Positions 57,305 to 59,168 of a DNA stretch of 64,000 nucleotides are shown in pieces. A model generated the notes under the pieces. It worked only from the letters and a program-made list of their open reading frames with translations, made no database searches and was not told where the DNA came from. A program made the position numbers and the translations under genes. The DNA is from Lates calcarifer (taxonomy: Eukaryota; Chordata; Actinopteri; Centropomidae), in contig NC_066838.1 in the NCBI RefSeq assembly GCF_001640805.2, forward strand, positions 8,226,601 to 8,290,600, given 5' to 3'. Numbering within the stretch: the first letter of the stretch is position 1; each line of letters opens with the position of its first letter.

Positions 57305-59168
57305 ACAAGGCTGAAAGCAAGAATCCACACTTCTGGTACTGTCTGTACTTTAGCTGTACAACATTTTCAAGTCTCCCTCAGGATGTCCAGATTACTCAGA
57401 TGGTAGTTTGATGCATAATGTTATAACAGTGAATGTAGAAAGACCTAAAAATGTCATTAATGAAATAAAATTCTTCTCTCTCTTCATCCTGTGACTTCCC
57501 TTCTCTCTAATATAATATAATATAATACCTCCTCTTTCTCCTTTTCTGCCACTTAAGCCGTCCTCTCTCTCTCTCCTTCTCATGTACATATTCTCCTCTT
57601 CCAGGTATCCTGAAGAATCGCCTTGGCTGTCCTCCAGCACTCCAGGGTCTCTCCACCATGGGCCGAGTCCCCAGTGAGCTCAACTGGTACAGAACCTCTA
57701 CTCTGGGCCACCGAGGAGTCCCTGCTGCCTCATACGGTCGCATGTACTCCGCCACGGCTAGTGCCGGTGGAGGAACCGGCTCTCTCTCCCAGCCAGCCTC
57801 TCGCTACTCTTCCAGGGAGCACCTGGACTCCCTTGCCCGAAGGCAGCTGTCCAGGGATCCACTGGGCAGGCAGACAGTTGGGGGATCGAGGGATCGGCTG
57901 GACTCACGGGGTTCCAGGGACAACCTGGATCTCTTACCCAGGAGGAGAGAGCTGGGACTGGGGCACGGAGCAGGGCTGGGGGGCCTGGGGCTTGATCACC
58001 AGCGAGTCTCATCATCAAGGGAGAACTTGTCAGGATCCAGGGACAGACTGGACAACCACCACACGGGCAGCGTCCACGCCTCAAGGGAGGACTTGAGTGG
58101 GAACGGGGGAGCTGTTGGAGCGGGAATGGAGGGATACCTCAGCGGATCAAGGTCGCAGCTGAACACGCTAACTCGGCGGCAGGCTTCGTCCCGGGAGCAC
58201 CTGGCGGGGGCGGTGATGAGCAGCAGGTCGCGGGAACAGCTGGACACCAACGGAGTGGGAGCCCAGGCTCAGCCGTGTCGAGAGTGGCTCCGCACTCTGC
58301 CTCCCCGTCAGCCCTCACACCCCGACCAGCCCTCCTCCTCCTCTCCCCCTCCCCCAATTTCCGAGGAGCCCCAGCAAGAGCAGCTCCCTCCTTCGGCTCA
58401 CGCCAGAGGACGACTGGACTCCGCCCCTCCATGTAGGTACCCAGGTCAGACAGTCCCCCAGGTTGCAGGTTCAAATGTAAACCCTCTGGGTCGACAGCCA
58501 TCCAGTGAACACCTGGATATTCTGTCCTCCATCCTGGCGTCCTTCAGTTCCTCCGTCCTCACTCCTCCCCCTGCTGCCTCTAACCCTGGGCCTAATGGCT
58601 CCGCACACGGACCCTCTCCCTCCCCGCCCCAGTCTGCCACCTCCCACAGCATATCTGAAGTCTCCCCCGACTCTGAGTAAGTCTTTCTGCGTCGACTTTC
58701 CCTCCTCCTCTCTCTTTCTGTTTTACTGTCTTTAGCTCTTCATCATCTTCAACTTTGATCCTGTGTAAACACACATTTTACTTTCCTTCGTCTTCGTCTC
58801 CCTCTTTGTTTGCTACCTTCCTTTGACTGACTCCCTGTTCCTCAGCATCATGTCCGCTGTTCAACTCTTTCCCTCTTCTCTCTTATTATTCTTCTTCTAC
58901 CCTCTTTTTATCTCAACTTCCCTCAACTCCCTCAGTTCCACTTCCTGCTTTCCAGCTTCTTTATTTTTCTGTCCCTTGTGTCTCGGTCTCTTCAGTTTTC
59001 TAGCTCTATCTTCCTCCTCTCTCTTTGTCTTTGTGCCACTAACAGCTCATTTCCATTTTGCTCTGATATTTTCATCATTATGTGGAATTGAGTTACCGTA
59101 TGACTCTATTGATGACTTACTTTCCTTTCCTTCACCTCAGAGCCAACAGAAGTGAGGGACAGTCTTGA
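2429..59168 (+). CDS. celsr3: celsr3, partial (3' half): CELSR/Flamingo adhesion GPCR, 33 exons in window
   Basis: This spliced gene encodes about 1,900 residues of a CELSR-type seven-pass cadherin. The family acts at the plasma membrane in planar cell polarity and axon guidance, with homophilic adhesion through cadherin repeats that are not in this window. Domains seen are EGF, LamG, EGF, LamG, EGF x2, laminin EGF, HRM, GAIN/GPS, 7TM and a serine-rich tail. Exons join with consistent phase throughout; the only break is one surplus base in exon 20. Family knowledge: segments such as [27 protein letters not shown] and [10 protein letters not shown], and the terminal RSEG, match CELSR3 better than CELSR1 or CELSR2 as I remember them. 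The first in-window exon begins mid-codon, so the gene continues upstream. celsr1 or celsr2 is the alternative, judged unlikely. Confidence 0.93.
2652..6146 (+). other. celsr3: celsr3 intron 1
   Basis: This 3.5 kb intron has a pyrimidine-rich block at about 2760-3080, open in two frames by composition only, and a four-copy ~29-bp tandem repeat at 3685-3790. The rest is unremarkable AT-rich sequence. Confidence 0.8.
3685..3790. repeat. four-copy ~29-bp tandem repeat with GTTGCY cores
   Basis: GTTGCCATGG (3685), GTTGCTAGGG (3714), GTTGCTAGGC (3743) and GTTGCTGTGA (3774) start units spaced 29, 29 and 31 bases apart. Intervening sequence such as TGACGTGGCCCATGG and TGATGTGGCCACTGT is related. 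Each unit begins with an RFX X-box-like half-site. Confidence 0.6.
6147..6262 (+). CDS. celsr3: celsr3 exon 2: laminin G 1
   Basis: The acceptor is TTTCTAG and the donor CACAG/GTACTG. It encodes [20 protein letters not shown] and then [18 protein letters not shown], the signature first half of CELSR LamG1 ([16 protein letters not shown] is nearly invariant in the family). It starts with one base completing Thr and ends with one base of a Gly codon. Confidence 0.95.
6263..6723 (+). other. celsr3: celsr3 intron 2
   Basis: This 461-base intron has a GTACTG donor and a TTGTTACAG acceptor. Nothing else is seen in it. Confidence 0.85.
6724..6812 (+). CDS. celsr3: celsr3 exon 3: laminin G 1
   Basis: The exon is 89 bases: two bases complete Gly, then 29 codons ending in phase 0. 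It encodes [20 protein letters not shown] and YYNK. The pattern GGVSDGxWHxVxxxYYNK is typical of CELSR LamG1. The donor is AAG/GTGGGT. Confidence 0.94.
6813..7592 (+). other. celsr3: celsr3 intron 3
   Basis: This 780-base intron has a pyrimidine-rich stretch at 7190-7260. A (GT)n array at 7555-7588 ends only four bases before the start of the next exon. Confidence 0.85.
7555..7588. repeat. (GT)n microsatellite abutting the exon 4 acceptor
   Basis: Pure GT dinucleotides fill the place where a polypyrimidine tract normally lies and are followed directly by TCAG and exon 4. UG repeats in RNA are known targets of CELF proteins and TDP-43, so length variation here could alter inclusion of exon 4 (inference). 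Confidence 0.9.
7593..7750 (+). CDS. celsr3: celsr3 exon 4: laminin G 1
   Basis: It encodes [20 protein letters not shown] and [17 protein letters not shown], matching the CELSR LamG1 core (GPSGEKx[20 protein letters not shown]). It enters in phase 0 and leaves with two bases of a Lys codon; the donor is AA/GTGAGT. The NYS sequon is a potential N-glycosylation site. The first residues, [10 protein letters not shown], differ from the mammalian form I remember. Confidence 0.94.
9525..9607. repeat. (CA)n microsatellite, interrupted
   Basis: CA dinucleotides are broken by two AACAC interruptions and a CTCACACTC tail. The open frames across it on both strands are composition artefacts. Confidence 0.92.
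9800..10480. repeat. three diverged copies of a ~50-200 bp unit
   Basis: The core TGCTGTAACTC followed by CACTTAATCT-type sequence and TGTTTGTT/TGTTTATT recurs with GCTGTAACTC at 9849, 10198 and 10408. Copies 2 and 3 also share upstream CATCTTCCTC and CTTGTCATCC blocks, so they look like a tandem duplication of about 210 bases. The copy 1 to 2 spacing is about 350 bases. Confidence 0.55.
10789..10952 (+). CDS. celsr3: celsr3 exon 5: end of laminin G 1
   Basis: The acceptor is TCTCTCAG. It encodes [40 protein letters not shown] and IANNGTVP, the conserved C-terminal half of LamG1 including its cysteine. It starts with the last base of Lys and ends with one base of Gly. The donor, CCG/GTCAGC, is weaker than its neighbours. 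Confidence 0.94.
10953..11545 (+). other. celsr3: celsr3 intron 5
   Basis: This 593-base AT-rich intron ends in CCTTTAG. I see nothing else in it. Confidence 0.85.
11546..11671 (+). CDS. celsr3: celsr3 exon 6: EGF-like domain between the two LamG domains
   Basis: A complete EGF-like domain sits in one exon: C-x6-C-x4-PCQNGGTC-x7[14 protein letters not shown]. It enters with two bases of Gly and leaves with one base of a Val codon (phase 1), and both boundaries agree with exons 5 and 7. The donor is CACG/GTGAGA. In CELSR proteins this EGF separates LamG1 from LamG2. Confidence 0.94.
11672..13074 (+). other. celsr3: celsr3 intron 6
   Basis: This 1.4 kb intron has a short ATTC repeat near 12056-12070. 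The acceptor is CCACCTTAG at 13074. No other structure is seen. Confidence 0.85.
13075..13244 (+). CDS. celsr3: celsr3 exon 7: start of laminin G 2
   Basis: It encodes [38 protein letters not shown] and [10 protein letters not shown]. The patterns MPxPxRFxG and PWxLGLxFRTR are typical of CELSR LamG2 entry. It starts with two bases completing Val and ends in phase 0. The donor CAG/GTGCGC is weak, and a (CA)n array follows closely. Confidence 0.94.
13271..13298. repeat. (CA)n microsatellite just downstream of the exon 7 donor
   Basis: CGCGCGCA runs into a pure CA array starting about 27 bases after the weak exon 7 donor. CA-repeat RNA is a known binding element for hnRNP L. Confidence 0.9.
13473..13515 (-). 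mobile_element. probable retroposon 3'-end fragment, reverse orientation
   Basis: Read on the minus strand this is an AGGGGGACAATAAAGACTAT motif followed by ATCCAA repeats. That is the arrangement of L2-like retroposon 3' tails common in fish (a polyA-signal-like AATAAAG and then a short tandem terminus). The fragment is short, so the family is uncertain. Confidence 0.45.
14008..14039. repeat. (CA)n microsatellite
   Basis: A pure CA array about 105 bases before exon 8. It is followed at 14085-14112 by a complementary TG tract, so the intron end could form a CA/TG intramolecular stem (inference). Confidence 0.9.
14144..14329 (+). CDS. celsr3: celsr3 exon 8: laminin G 2
   Basis: Sixty-two codons in phase 0 at both ends. 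It encodes [20 protein letters not shown] and [14 protein letters not shown]. The string [19 protein letters not shown] is what I remember of CELSR3 LamG2 and is a main support for the paralogue call. The acceptor is CACTCTCAG and the donor CAG/GTAAAG. Confidence 0.95.
14963..14994. repeat. perfect 14-bp inverted repeat (hairpin), 4-base loop
   Basis: ATGTACCATGTGCA at 14963-14976 is exactly the reverse complement of 14981-14994, with loop AAAG. It could fold as a stable stem-loop in RNA. Its role is unknown. Confidence 0.95.
16020..16180. mobile_element. dispersed fish repeat fragment
   Basis: Segments such as GACCTTACAATATTAGAGAG, AGTTCCCACCATGAGAAAGC and GAGGAAACCTCTGATAGAAC resemble a very common interspersed repeat of percomorph fish genomes (from memory). 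The element class is not assigned here. Confidence 0.5.
16438..16548 (+). CDS. celsr3: celsr3 exon 9: laminin G 2
   Basis: Thirty-seven codons, phase 0 at both ends: [20 protein letters not shown] and [37 protein letters not shown] is essentially identical to the CELSR3 segment I remember. The acceptor is CATTAG and the donor CAG/GTGAGG. Confidence 0.96.
16752..16920 (+). CDS. celsr3: celsr3 exon 10: end of laminin G 2 and start of EGF-like domain
   Basis: It encodes [20 protein letters not shown], then [20 protein letters not shown] and [12 protein letters not shown], so LamG2 ends and an EGF-like domain begins, to be completed in exon 11. It ends with one base of Gly; the donor is CTG/GTGAGT. 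The 203-base intron before it has nothing notable. Confidence 0.94.
18439..18465. repeat. (AG)n microsatellite
   Basis: A pure AG array at the end of a purine-rich kilobase. Confidence 0.92.
19750..19787. repeat. (CA)n microsatellite
   Basis: A pure CA array followed by CACACT-type variants to about 19820. Confidence 0.92.
20874..20990. repeat. CTAACC-type dispersed repeat
   Basis: Recurrent elements (TCCTAACCTTAAC, CTAAAACTAACCAAGTTG, CCCAAACCTAATTAAACC) form a degenerate repeat like one seen often in fish introns. It is not telomeric in register. Confidence 0.4.
21981..22042. repeat. (GA)n microsatellite, ~60 bases
   Basis: A GA array with one GATA interruption near 22011. It is the longest GA tract in the window. 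Confidence 0.93.
23308..23515. mobile_element. dispersed fish repeat, copy A
   Basis: The order of blocks TATTATTTTCTGGATTA, TGTTTAGTCTATTAAAGT, AAGGTGACGTCTTTTAATAG, CAACCAACAGTTCAAAAACC and AGAGAAAAGCAGCAAC matches a very abundant teleost repeat with ATTAATCGATT-type ends (from memory). It is probably non-autonomous; the class is unassigned. A partial copy in the opposite orientation lies at 55275-55415. Confidence 0.55.
24982..25123 (+). CDS. celsr3: celsr3 exon 11: EGF-like domains
   Basis: It completes one EGF (GYYGKGC) and encodes the next: [36 protein letters not shown]. It starts with two bases of Gly and ends with two of Arg; the donor is CACAG/GTACAC. The pattern [10 protein letters not shown] is typical of the CELSR EGF just before the laminin-EGF. 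Confidence 0.95.
25124..27050 (+). other. celsr3: celsr3 intron 11
   Basis: This 1.9 kb intron has CA/GT-rich sequence right after the donor and a (GT)n array at 25251-25288. The acceptor region GTACGTAAAG/GATT is unusually purine-rich. Nothing else is seen. Confidence 0.8.
25251..25288. repeat. (GT)n microsatellite
   Basis: A GT array with one GC and one TA interruption, about 130 bases after the exon 11 donor. Confidence 0.9.
27051..27171 (+). CDS. celsr3: celsr3 exon 12: start of laminin-type EGF
   Basis: It encodes [20 protein letters not shown] and [19 protein letters not shown], the CELSR laminin-EGF signature (CPRGWWGxPxCGPCHC, KGFDPxCNKT). It begins with the last base of Arg and ends in phase 0; the donor is AAG/GTAAAC. 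CNKT is a possible N-glycosylation sequon. Confidence 0.96.
27172..28665 (+). other. celsr3: celsr3 intron 12
   Basis: 1.5 kb of AT-rich sequence with no recognised element. The acceptor is GTATTCAG. Confidence 0.8.
28666..28849 (+). CDS. celsr3: celsr3 exon 13: laminin-type EGF
   Basis: It encodes [40 protein letters not shown] and [20 protein letters not shown]. Cysteine spacing is that of a laminin EGF module. [22 protein letters not shown] is the CELSR3 version as I remember it. It ends with one base of Val; the donor is GAAG/GTGAGA. Confidence 0.96.
28850..29995 (+). other. celsr3: celsr3 intron 13
   Basis: 1.1 kb with no recognised element except a (CT)n tract at 29972-29991 that serves as the polypyrimidine tract of the exon 14 acceptor. 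Confidence 0.8.
29972..29991. repeat. (CT)n tract serving as polypyrimidine tract
   Basis: About ten CT dinucleotides end directly at the TGCAG acceptor of exon 14, so this microsatellite is part of the splice site. Confidence 0.9.
29996..30097 (+). CDS. celsr3: celsr3 exon 14: hormone receptor motif (HRM), first part
   Basis: It encodes [20 protein letters not shown] and [13 protein letters not shown]. The pattern YDGCPKxxxxGIWWPxTKFxxxAxxPCPKG defines the CELSR HRM. It begins with two bases of Val and ends with one base of Gly. The donor TTG/GTCTGT is weak, and the intron after it is only 104 bases. Confidence 0.95.
30202..30296 (+). CDS. celsr3: celsr3 exon 15: HRM, second part
   Basis: It encodes [20 protein letters not shown] and [11 protein letters not shown]. 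RxC and [13 protein letters not shown] complete the HRM and match CELSR3 closely. The acceptor is CCTACAG and the donor GCT/GTATGT, phase 0. Confidence 0.95.
30297..30951 (+). other. celsr3: celsr3 intron 15
   Basis: 655 bases. The duplicated AGGAATATCTC / AGGAATATTAC stretch at about 30578-30610 is the only structure seen. Confidence 0.8.
30952..31161 (+). CDS. celsr3: celsr3 exon 16: start of GAIN domain
   Basis: Seventy codons, phase 0 at both ends. It encodes [20 protein letters not shown], helical sequence, then [20 protein letters not shown]. The ending [16 protein letters not shown] is a CELSR family landmark. The frame stays open into intron 16 to 31674, which is an intron-retention shadow. 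The donor is GAG/GTAAAA. Confidence 0.95.
31252..31278 (+). other. celsr3: candidate 27-nt in-frame microexon
   Basis: The acceptor CTTTTCAG at 31251 and donor CAG/GTGCAC at 31279 bracket exactly nine codons (YKSSEEWGQ) in the phase 0 shared by exon 16 end and exon 17 start. It would insert nine residues after HFNE in the GAIN domain. The mammalian protein I remember has no insert here, so this may be chance. Confidence 0.25.
32103..33938. promoter_or_regulatory. cluster of RFX X-box-like palindromes
   Basis: GTTGCTATGGCAAT (32103-32116), GTTGCTGTAGAAAC (33014-33027), GTTGCTATAGCAAC (33495-33508) and GTTACTATAGTAAC (33925-33938). The last two are perfect palindromes, and the set resembles the RFX X-box form GTTRCY-N-RGYAAC. 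Binding is inferred. Confidence 0.35.
36196..37651 (-). mobile_element. Tc1/mariner-like DNA transposon, decayed
   Basis: The left end CAGTCATGTGAAAAAATTAG begins after a TA at 36194-36195. A diverged inverted end (ATGTCCAAATATG...ACACAGGC) finishes before TA at 37652-37653. The inside carries a Tc1-type transposase read on the minus strand. Length, TA target and ends fit a Tc1-like element; the right inverted repeat is poor. It sits antisense to celsr3 in intron 16. Confidence 0.8.
36412..37399 (-). pseudogene. Tc1-like transposase pseudogene
   Basis: On the minus strand the N-terminal part ([20 protein letters not shown], helix-turn-helix region) breaks at a stop or frameshift. It is followed by [31 protein letters not shown] and [15 protein letters not shown] (DDE catalytic core), and a terminal LSxD...[15 protein letters not shown] segment in another frame. 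Several stops and frameshifts mean it cannot make active enzyme. An intact family member would be about 330-340 residues. Confidence 0.85.
37738..37808. repeat. short dispersed repeat fragment
   Basis: TTATTTATATAGCACCTTTC and AAAATGCAGATCAAAGG resemble a common fish SINE-like or MITE-like segment. Only a fragment is present. Confidence 0.4.
38398..38596 (+). CDS. celsr3: celsr3 exon 17: GAIN domain
   Basis: It encodes [40 protein letters not shown] and [15 protein letters not shown]. It corresponds to the CELSR3 stretch with EEYAATLARNMELTYLNP. The acceptor is TTCCCAG; it ends with one base of Val; the donor is ATAG/GTGAGT. Confidence 0.95.
38597..41486 (+). other. celsr3: celsr3 intron 17
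   Basis: A 2.9 kb intron with CA-rich stretches (38850, 39105-39131, 40182-40205) and three copies of AATTTCACACTC at 38837, 39318 and 39714. No exon was recognised. Confidence 0.8.
41487..41675 (+). CDS. celsr3: celsr3 exon 18: GAIN domain
   Basis: It encodes [40 protein letters not shown] and a Gln/Lys/Glu-rich end. The pattern RRxPRYHxxLFRGQxxWDPxTHVxLP is characteristic of CELSR3. It starts with two bases of Val and ends with one base of Pro; the donor is GAAC/GTAAGA. The intron after it is only 88 bases. Confidence 0.95.
41764..41950 (+). CDS. celsr3: celsr3 exon 19: GAIN domain
   Basis: It starts with a low-complexity Pro/Ala linker ([18 protein letters not shown]), then [20 protein letters not shown] and [11 protein letters not shown]. 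IxIxxLxYRxLGxxLPxxxxxxRRGxRLP is the conserved GAIN subdomain B strand region. It ends with two bases of Arg; the donor is GAG/GTGGGA. Confidence 0.95.
41951..42562 (+). other. celsr3: celsr3 intron 19
   Basis: 612 bases with a pyrimidine-rich stretch at 42265-42360. The acceptor is CTCCCCCAG. Nothing else is seen. Confidence 0.85.
42563..42731 (+). CDS. celsr3: celsr3 exon 20: GAIN domain and GPS start, with a one-base frameshift
   Basis: The first part reads [20 protein letters not shown] then TFVE in the expected frame. The second part reads [20 protein letters not shown] then CVQWNHST one frame over. The exon is 169 bases, one more than phase-compatible. Read straight, it meets TGA at 42663-42665. 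Ignoring T42636 gives FVEGHLDQP, which aligns residue for residue with the family pattern F-x-x-G-x-L-x-x-P-I. The exon is otherwise well conserved, so an assembly error is likelier than loss of function. Confidence 0.9.
42732..43337 (+). other. celsr3: celsr3 intron 20
   Basis: 606 bases with a CCCCACCC-rich block at 43285-43310. The acceptor is CTCTGCAG. No other element is seen. Confidence 0.85.
43338..43464 (+). CDS. celsr3: celsr3 exon 21: GPS and tethered-agonist segment
   Basis: It encodes [39 protein letters not shown]. The GPS cysteines and the W are present (CVQW of exon 20, GCW, DC, CQC). At the usual cleavage point the sequence is R-L-G-T rather than the canonical H-L-[T/S], so self-cleavage is doubtful. 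TFGVLMD corresponds to the tethered agonist (Stachel) of adhesion GPCRs. Phase 0 exit; the donor is GAG/GTCAGT. Confidence 0.95.
43465..44676 (+). other. celsr3: celsr3 intron 21
   Basis: 1.2 kb with no recognised element. It ends in GAGCAGCAG, a tandem acceptor. Confidence 0.8.
44677..44883 (+). CDS. celsr3: celsr3 exon 22: TM1 and TM2
   Basis: It encodes [40 protein letters not shown] (TM1 and ICL1) and [20 protein letters not shown] (TM2 and ECL1). The start at 44677 keeps the Q that aligns with R in mammalian RERLEGDLELL; the next AG three bases on would omit it. Phase 0 at both ends. The donor is CAG/GTAGAT. Confidence 0.95.
44884..47764 (+). other. celsr3: celsr3 intron 22
   Basis: A 2.9 kb intron with a TGTGCATG-type array (45254-45350) and a pyrimidine-rich end (47570-47764). 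The open frame at 46339-46728 has no splice or domain support. Confidence 0.8.
45254..45350. repeat. TGTGTGCA compound microsatellite
   Basis: (TG)n with regularly spaced GCATG insertions. The repeated TGCATG is the (U)GCAUG element recognised by RBFOX splicing factors, here present several times in sense orientation. Confidence 0.85.
47765..47939 (+). CDS. celsr3: celsr3 exon 23: TM3 and TM4
   Basis: It encodes [37 protein letters not shown] (TM3, ICL2) and [18 protein letters not shown] (TM4). [18 protein letters not shown] is the adhesion GPCR TM3 signature. It ends with one base of Gly; the donor ACAG/GTAACA leads straight into a CA array. Confidence 0.96.
47942..47971. repeat. (CA)n microsatellite inside the exon 23 donor region
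   Basis: CA dinucleotides begin within the donor GTAACACACA, so the repeat occupies the U1-proximal intron. Confidence 0.92.
48356..48392. repeat. (CA)n microsatellite
   Basis: A pure CA array; another lies at 48254-48278. Confidence 0.9.
48962..49074 (+). CDS. celsr3: celsr3 exon 24: ECL2 and TM5
   Basis: It encodes [20 protein letters not shown] and [31 protein letters not shown] is the conserved ECL2, and its Cys is expected to pair with TM3. The exon enters on two bases of Gly and exits phase 0. The donor is CTG/GTAATT. Confidence 0.96.
49075..49870 (+). other. celsr3: celsr3 intron 24
   Basis: 796 bases with no recognised element. Confidence 0.8.
49871..49950 (+). CDS. celsr3: celsr3 exon 25: end of TM5 and ICL3
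   Basis: It encodes [20 protein letters not shown] and TKKLPV: the cytoplasmic end of TM5 and a Lys-rich third loop. It ends with two bases of an Ile codon; the donor is AT/GTAAGT. Confidence 0.93.
49951..50808 (+). other. celsr3: celsr3 intron 25
   Basis: 858 bases with no recognised element. The acceptor is CTAACCAG. Confidence 0.8.
50809..50935 (+). CDS. celsr3: celsr3 exon 26: TM6 and TM7 start
   Basis: It encodes [42 protein letters not shown]. LxATSTWLxGLxAVN is adhesion GPCR TM6; ILAFYYIF starts TM7. It enters on one base of Ile and leaves phase 0; the donor is CAG/GTATTA. The next intron is 198 bases. Confidence 0.95.
51134..51253 (+). CDS. celsr3: celsr3 exon 27: TM7 end and proximal tail
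   Basis: It encodes [20 protein letters not shown] (TM7 end and juxtamembrane helix) and [20 protein letters not shown]. The acceptor is TCTCCCAG. Forty codons, phase 0 at both ends; the donor is GCA/GTGAGT. Confidence 0.94.
51254..52764 (+). other. celsr3: celsr3 intron 27
   Basis: 1.5 kb with GT arrays at 51733-51757 and 51987-52034 and other TG-rich stretches. No exon was recognised. Confidence 0.8.
51987..52034. repeat. (GT)n microsatellite
   Basis: A GT array with a GC and a GTGG interruption. A second, shorter array is at 51733-51757. Confidence 0.9.
52765..52856 (+). CDS. celsr3: celsr3 exon 28: cytoplasmic tail
   Basis: It encodes [20 protein letters not shown] and [10 protein letters not shown]. 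It matches the mammalian pattern Y-N-N-x-x-L-x-E-x-S-G-L-x-R-I-T-L-G-x-S-T-x-S-S-V-S-S-A-R. The start uses CTCAG at 52764; an alternative AG at 52758 would add Ala-Gln. It ends with two bases of Arg; the donor is CAG/GTACGT. Confidence 0.9.
52857..53510 (+). other. celsr3: celsr3 intron 28
   Basis: 654 bases beginning with CA-rich sequence. In the mammalian protein I remember, about 17 more residues (a Gln/Asp/Arg-rich piece) lie at this junction; no matching exon was found here. Confidence 0.75.
53511..53602 (+). CDS. celsr3: celsr3 exon 29: cytoplasmic tail
   Basis: It encodes [20 protein letters not shown] and [22 protein letters not shown] is a CELSR3 tail landmark. It enters on the last base of Arg and leaves with one base of Gly; the donor GAG/GTGAAC precedes a CG/CA array by about 13 bases. 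Confidence 0.93.
53616..53642. repeat. (CG)5(CA)n microsatellite after the exon 29 donor
   Basis: A CGCGCGCGCG run, capable of Z-DNA in principle, passes into a CA array just downstream of the donor. Confidence 0.9.
53895..54068 (+). CDS. celsr3: celsr3 exon 30: acidic-serine cluster of the tail
   Basis: It encodes [27 protein letters not shown], then a basic stretch [20 protein letters not shown]. Alternating Ser-Asp and SSESED are classic casein kinase 2-type contexts (inference). It corresponds closely to CELSR3 [20 protein letters not shown]. Phase 1 at both ends. The donor is AAG/GTAGAC. Confidence 0.96.
54120..54360. mobile_element. L2-like LINE fragment, diverged
   Basis: Blocks GTGTCTTGTTCAAGGACACT, ATCAAACCTGCAACCTCTGA and GCATGTCTTTGGTCAAGTGG, then GGAAACCCAT, follow the order of a widespread fish retroposon segment (from memory). 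The reading frame is lost. Confidence 0.5.
55190..55275 (+). mobile_element. retroposon 3' tail (LINE/SINE-like)
   Basis: TTAAATTGTCCCTTGAGGG, then AAAAATAAAGTACCTTGAAT and ATTGA repeats, is the typical 3' terminus of fish L2-like retroposons or SINEs sharing that tail. Confidence 0.55.
55275..55415. mobile_element. dispersed fish repeat, copy B (opposite orientation to copy A)
   Basis: Blocks TTGATTGACAGAAATTAATT, TTTTGATAATGGATTAATC, AAGTCATTTATCAAG and CGCTGGTTCCACCTTCTCC match the other end of the abundant teleost repeat seen at 23308-23515, reverse-complemented. Confidence 0.55.
55993..56187 (+). CDS. celsr3: celsr3 exon 31: conserved tail segment
   Basis: It encodes [40 protein letters not shown] and [18 protein letters not shown]. 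[14 protein letters not shown] and [19 protein letters not shown] are near-identical to CELSR3. Phase 1 at both ends. The acceptor follows a TG-rich run (TGTGTGTGTGACAG); the donor is AAGG/GTGAGA. Confidence 0.96.
56188..57604 (+). other. celsr3: celsr3 intron 31
   Basis: 1.4 kb with a (CA)n array at 57270-57300 and a pyrimidine-rich end. No exon is seen. Confidence 0.8.
57270..57300. repeat. (CA)n microsatellite
   Basis: A pure CA array in intron 31. Confidence 0.92.
57605..58676 (+). CDS. celsr3: celsr3 exon 32: long C-terminal tail exon
   Basis: A 1,072-base exon, the largest in the window. It begins GILKNRLG (the KGILKNR motif across the junction), continues [20 protein letters not shown] and [20 protein letters not shown], then a long array of S-R-[E/D]-x-L motifs, a Pro/Ser-rich stretch, [15 protein letters not shown] and [14 protein letters not shown]. 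It is GC-rich compared with the introns. The donor GA/GTAAGT at 58677 lies inside an in-frame GAG-TAA, so reading through would end at PDSE. Confidence 0.95.
58677..59140 (+). other. celsr3: celsr3 intron 32 (last intron)
   Basis: 464 pyrimidine-rich bases between donor GTAAGT and acceptor CACCTCAG. Retention gives an immediate TAA at 58678-58680. Confidence 0.88.
59141..59168 (+). CDS. celsr3: celsr3 exon 33: last codons and stop
   Basis: Spliced to exon 32 it completes Glu and reads A-N-R-S-E-G-Q-S then TGA at 59166-59168. The mammalian CELSR3 end as I remember it is V-P-R-S-E-G-H-S, so five of eight positions agree at the same distance from SPDSE. This supports both the junction and the paralogue identity. 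The exon is too short to be found by ORF length. Confidence 0.9.

Noticed and set aside
57758..58652. Several minus-strand open frames opposite exon 32
   Set aside because: GC-rich coding sequence on the plus strand suppresses stops on the other strand; the plus frame has the conserved protein.
57658..58680. Independent 340-residue protein starting at the ATG at 57658
   Set aside because: The ATG is an internal Met of the celsr3 tail: upstream in-frame codons GILKNRLG match the family, and the true end is spliced to exon 33.
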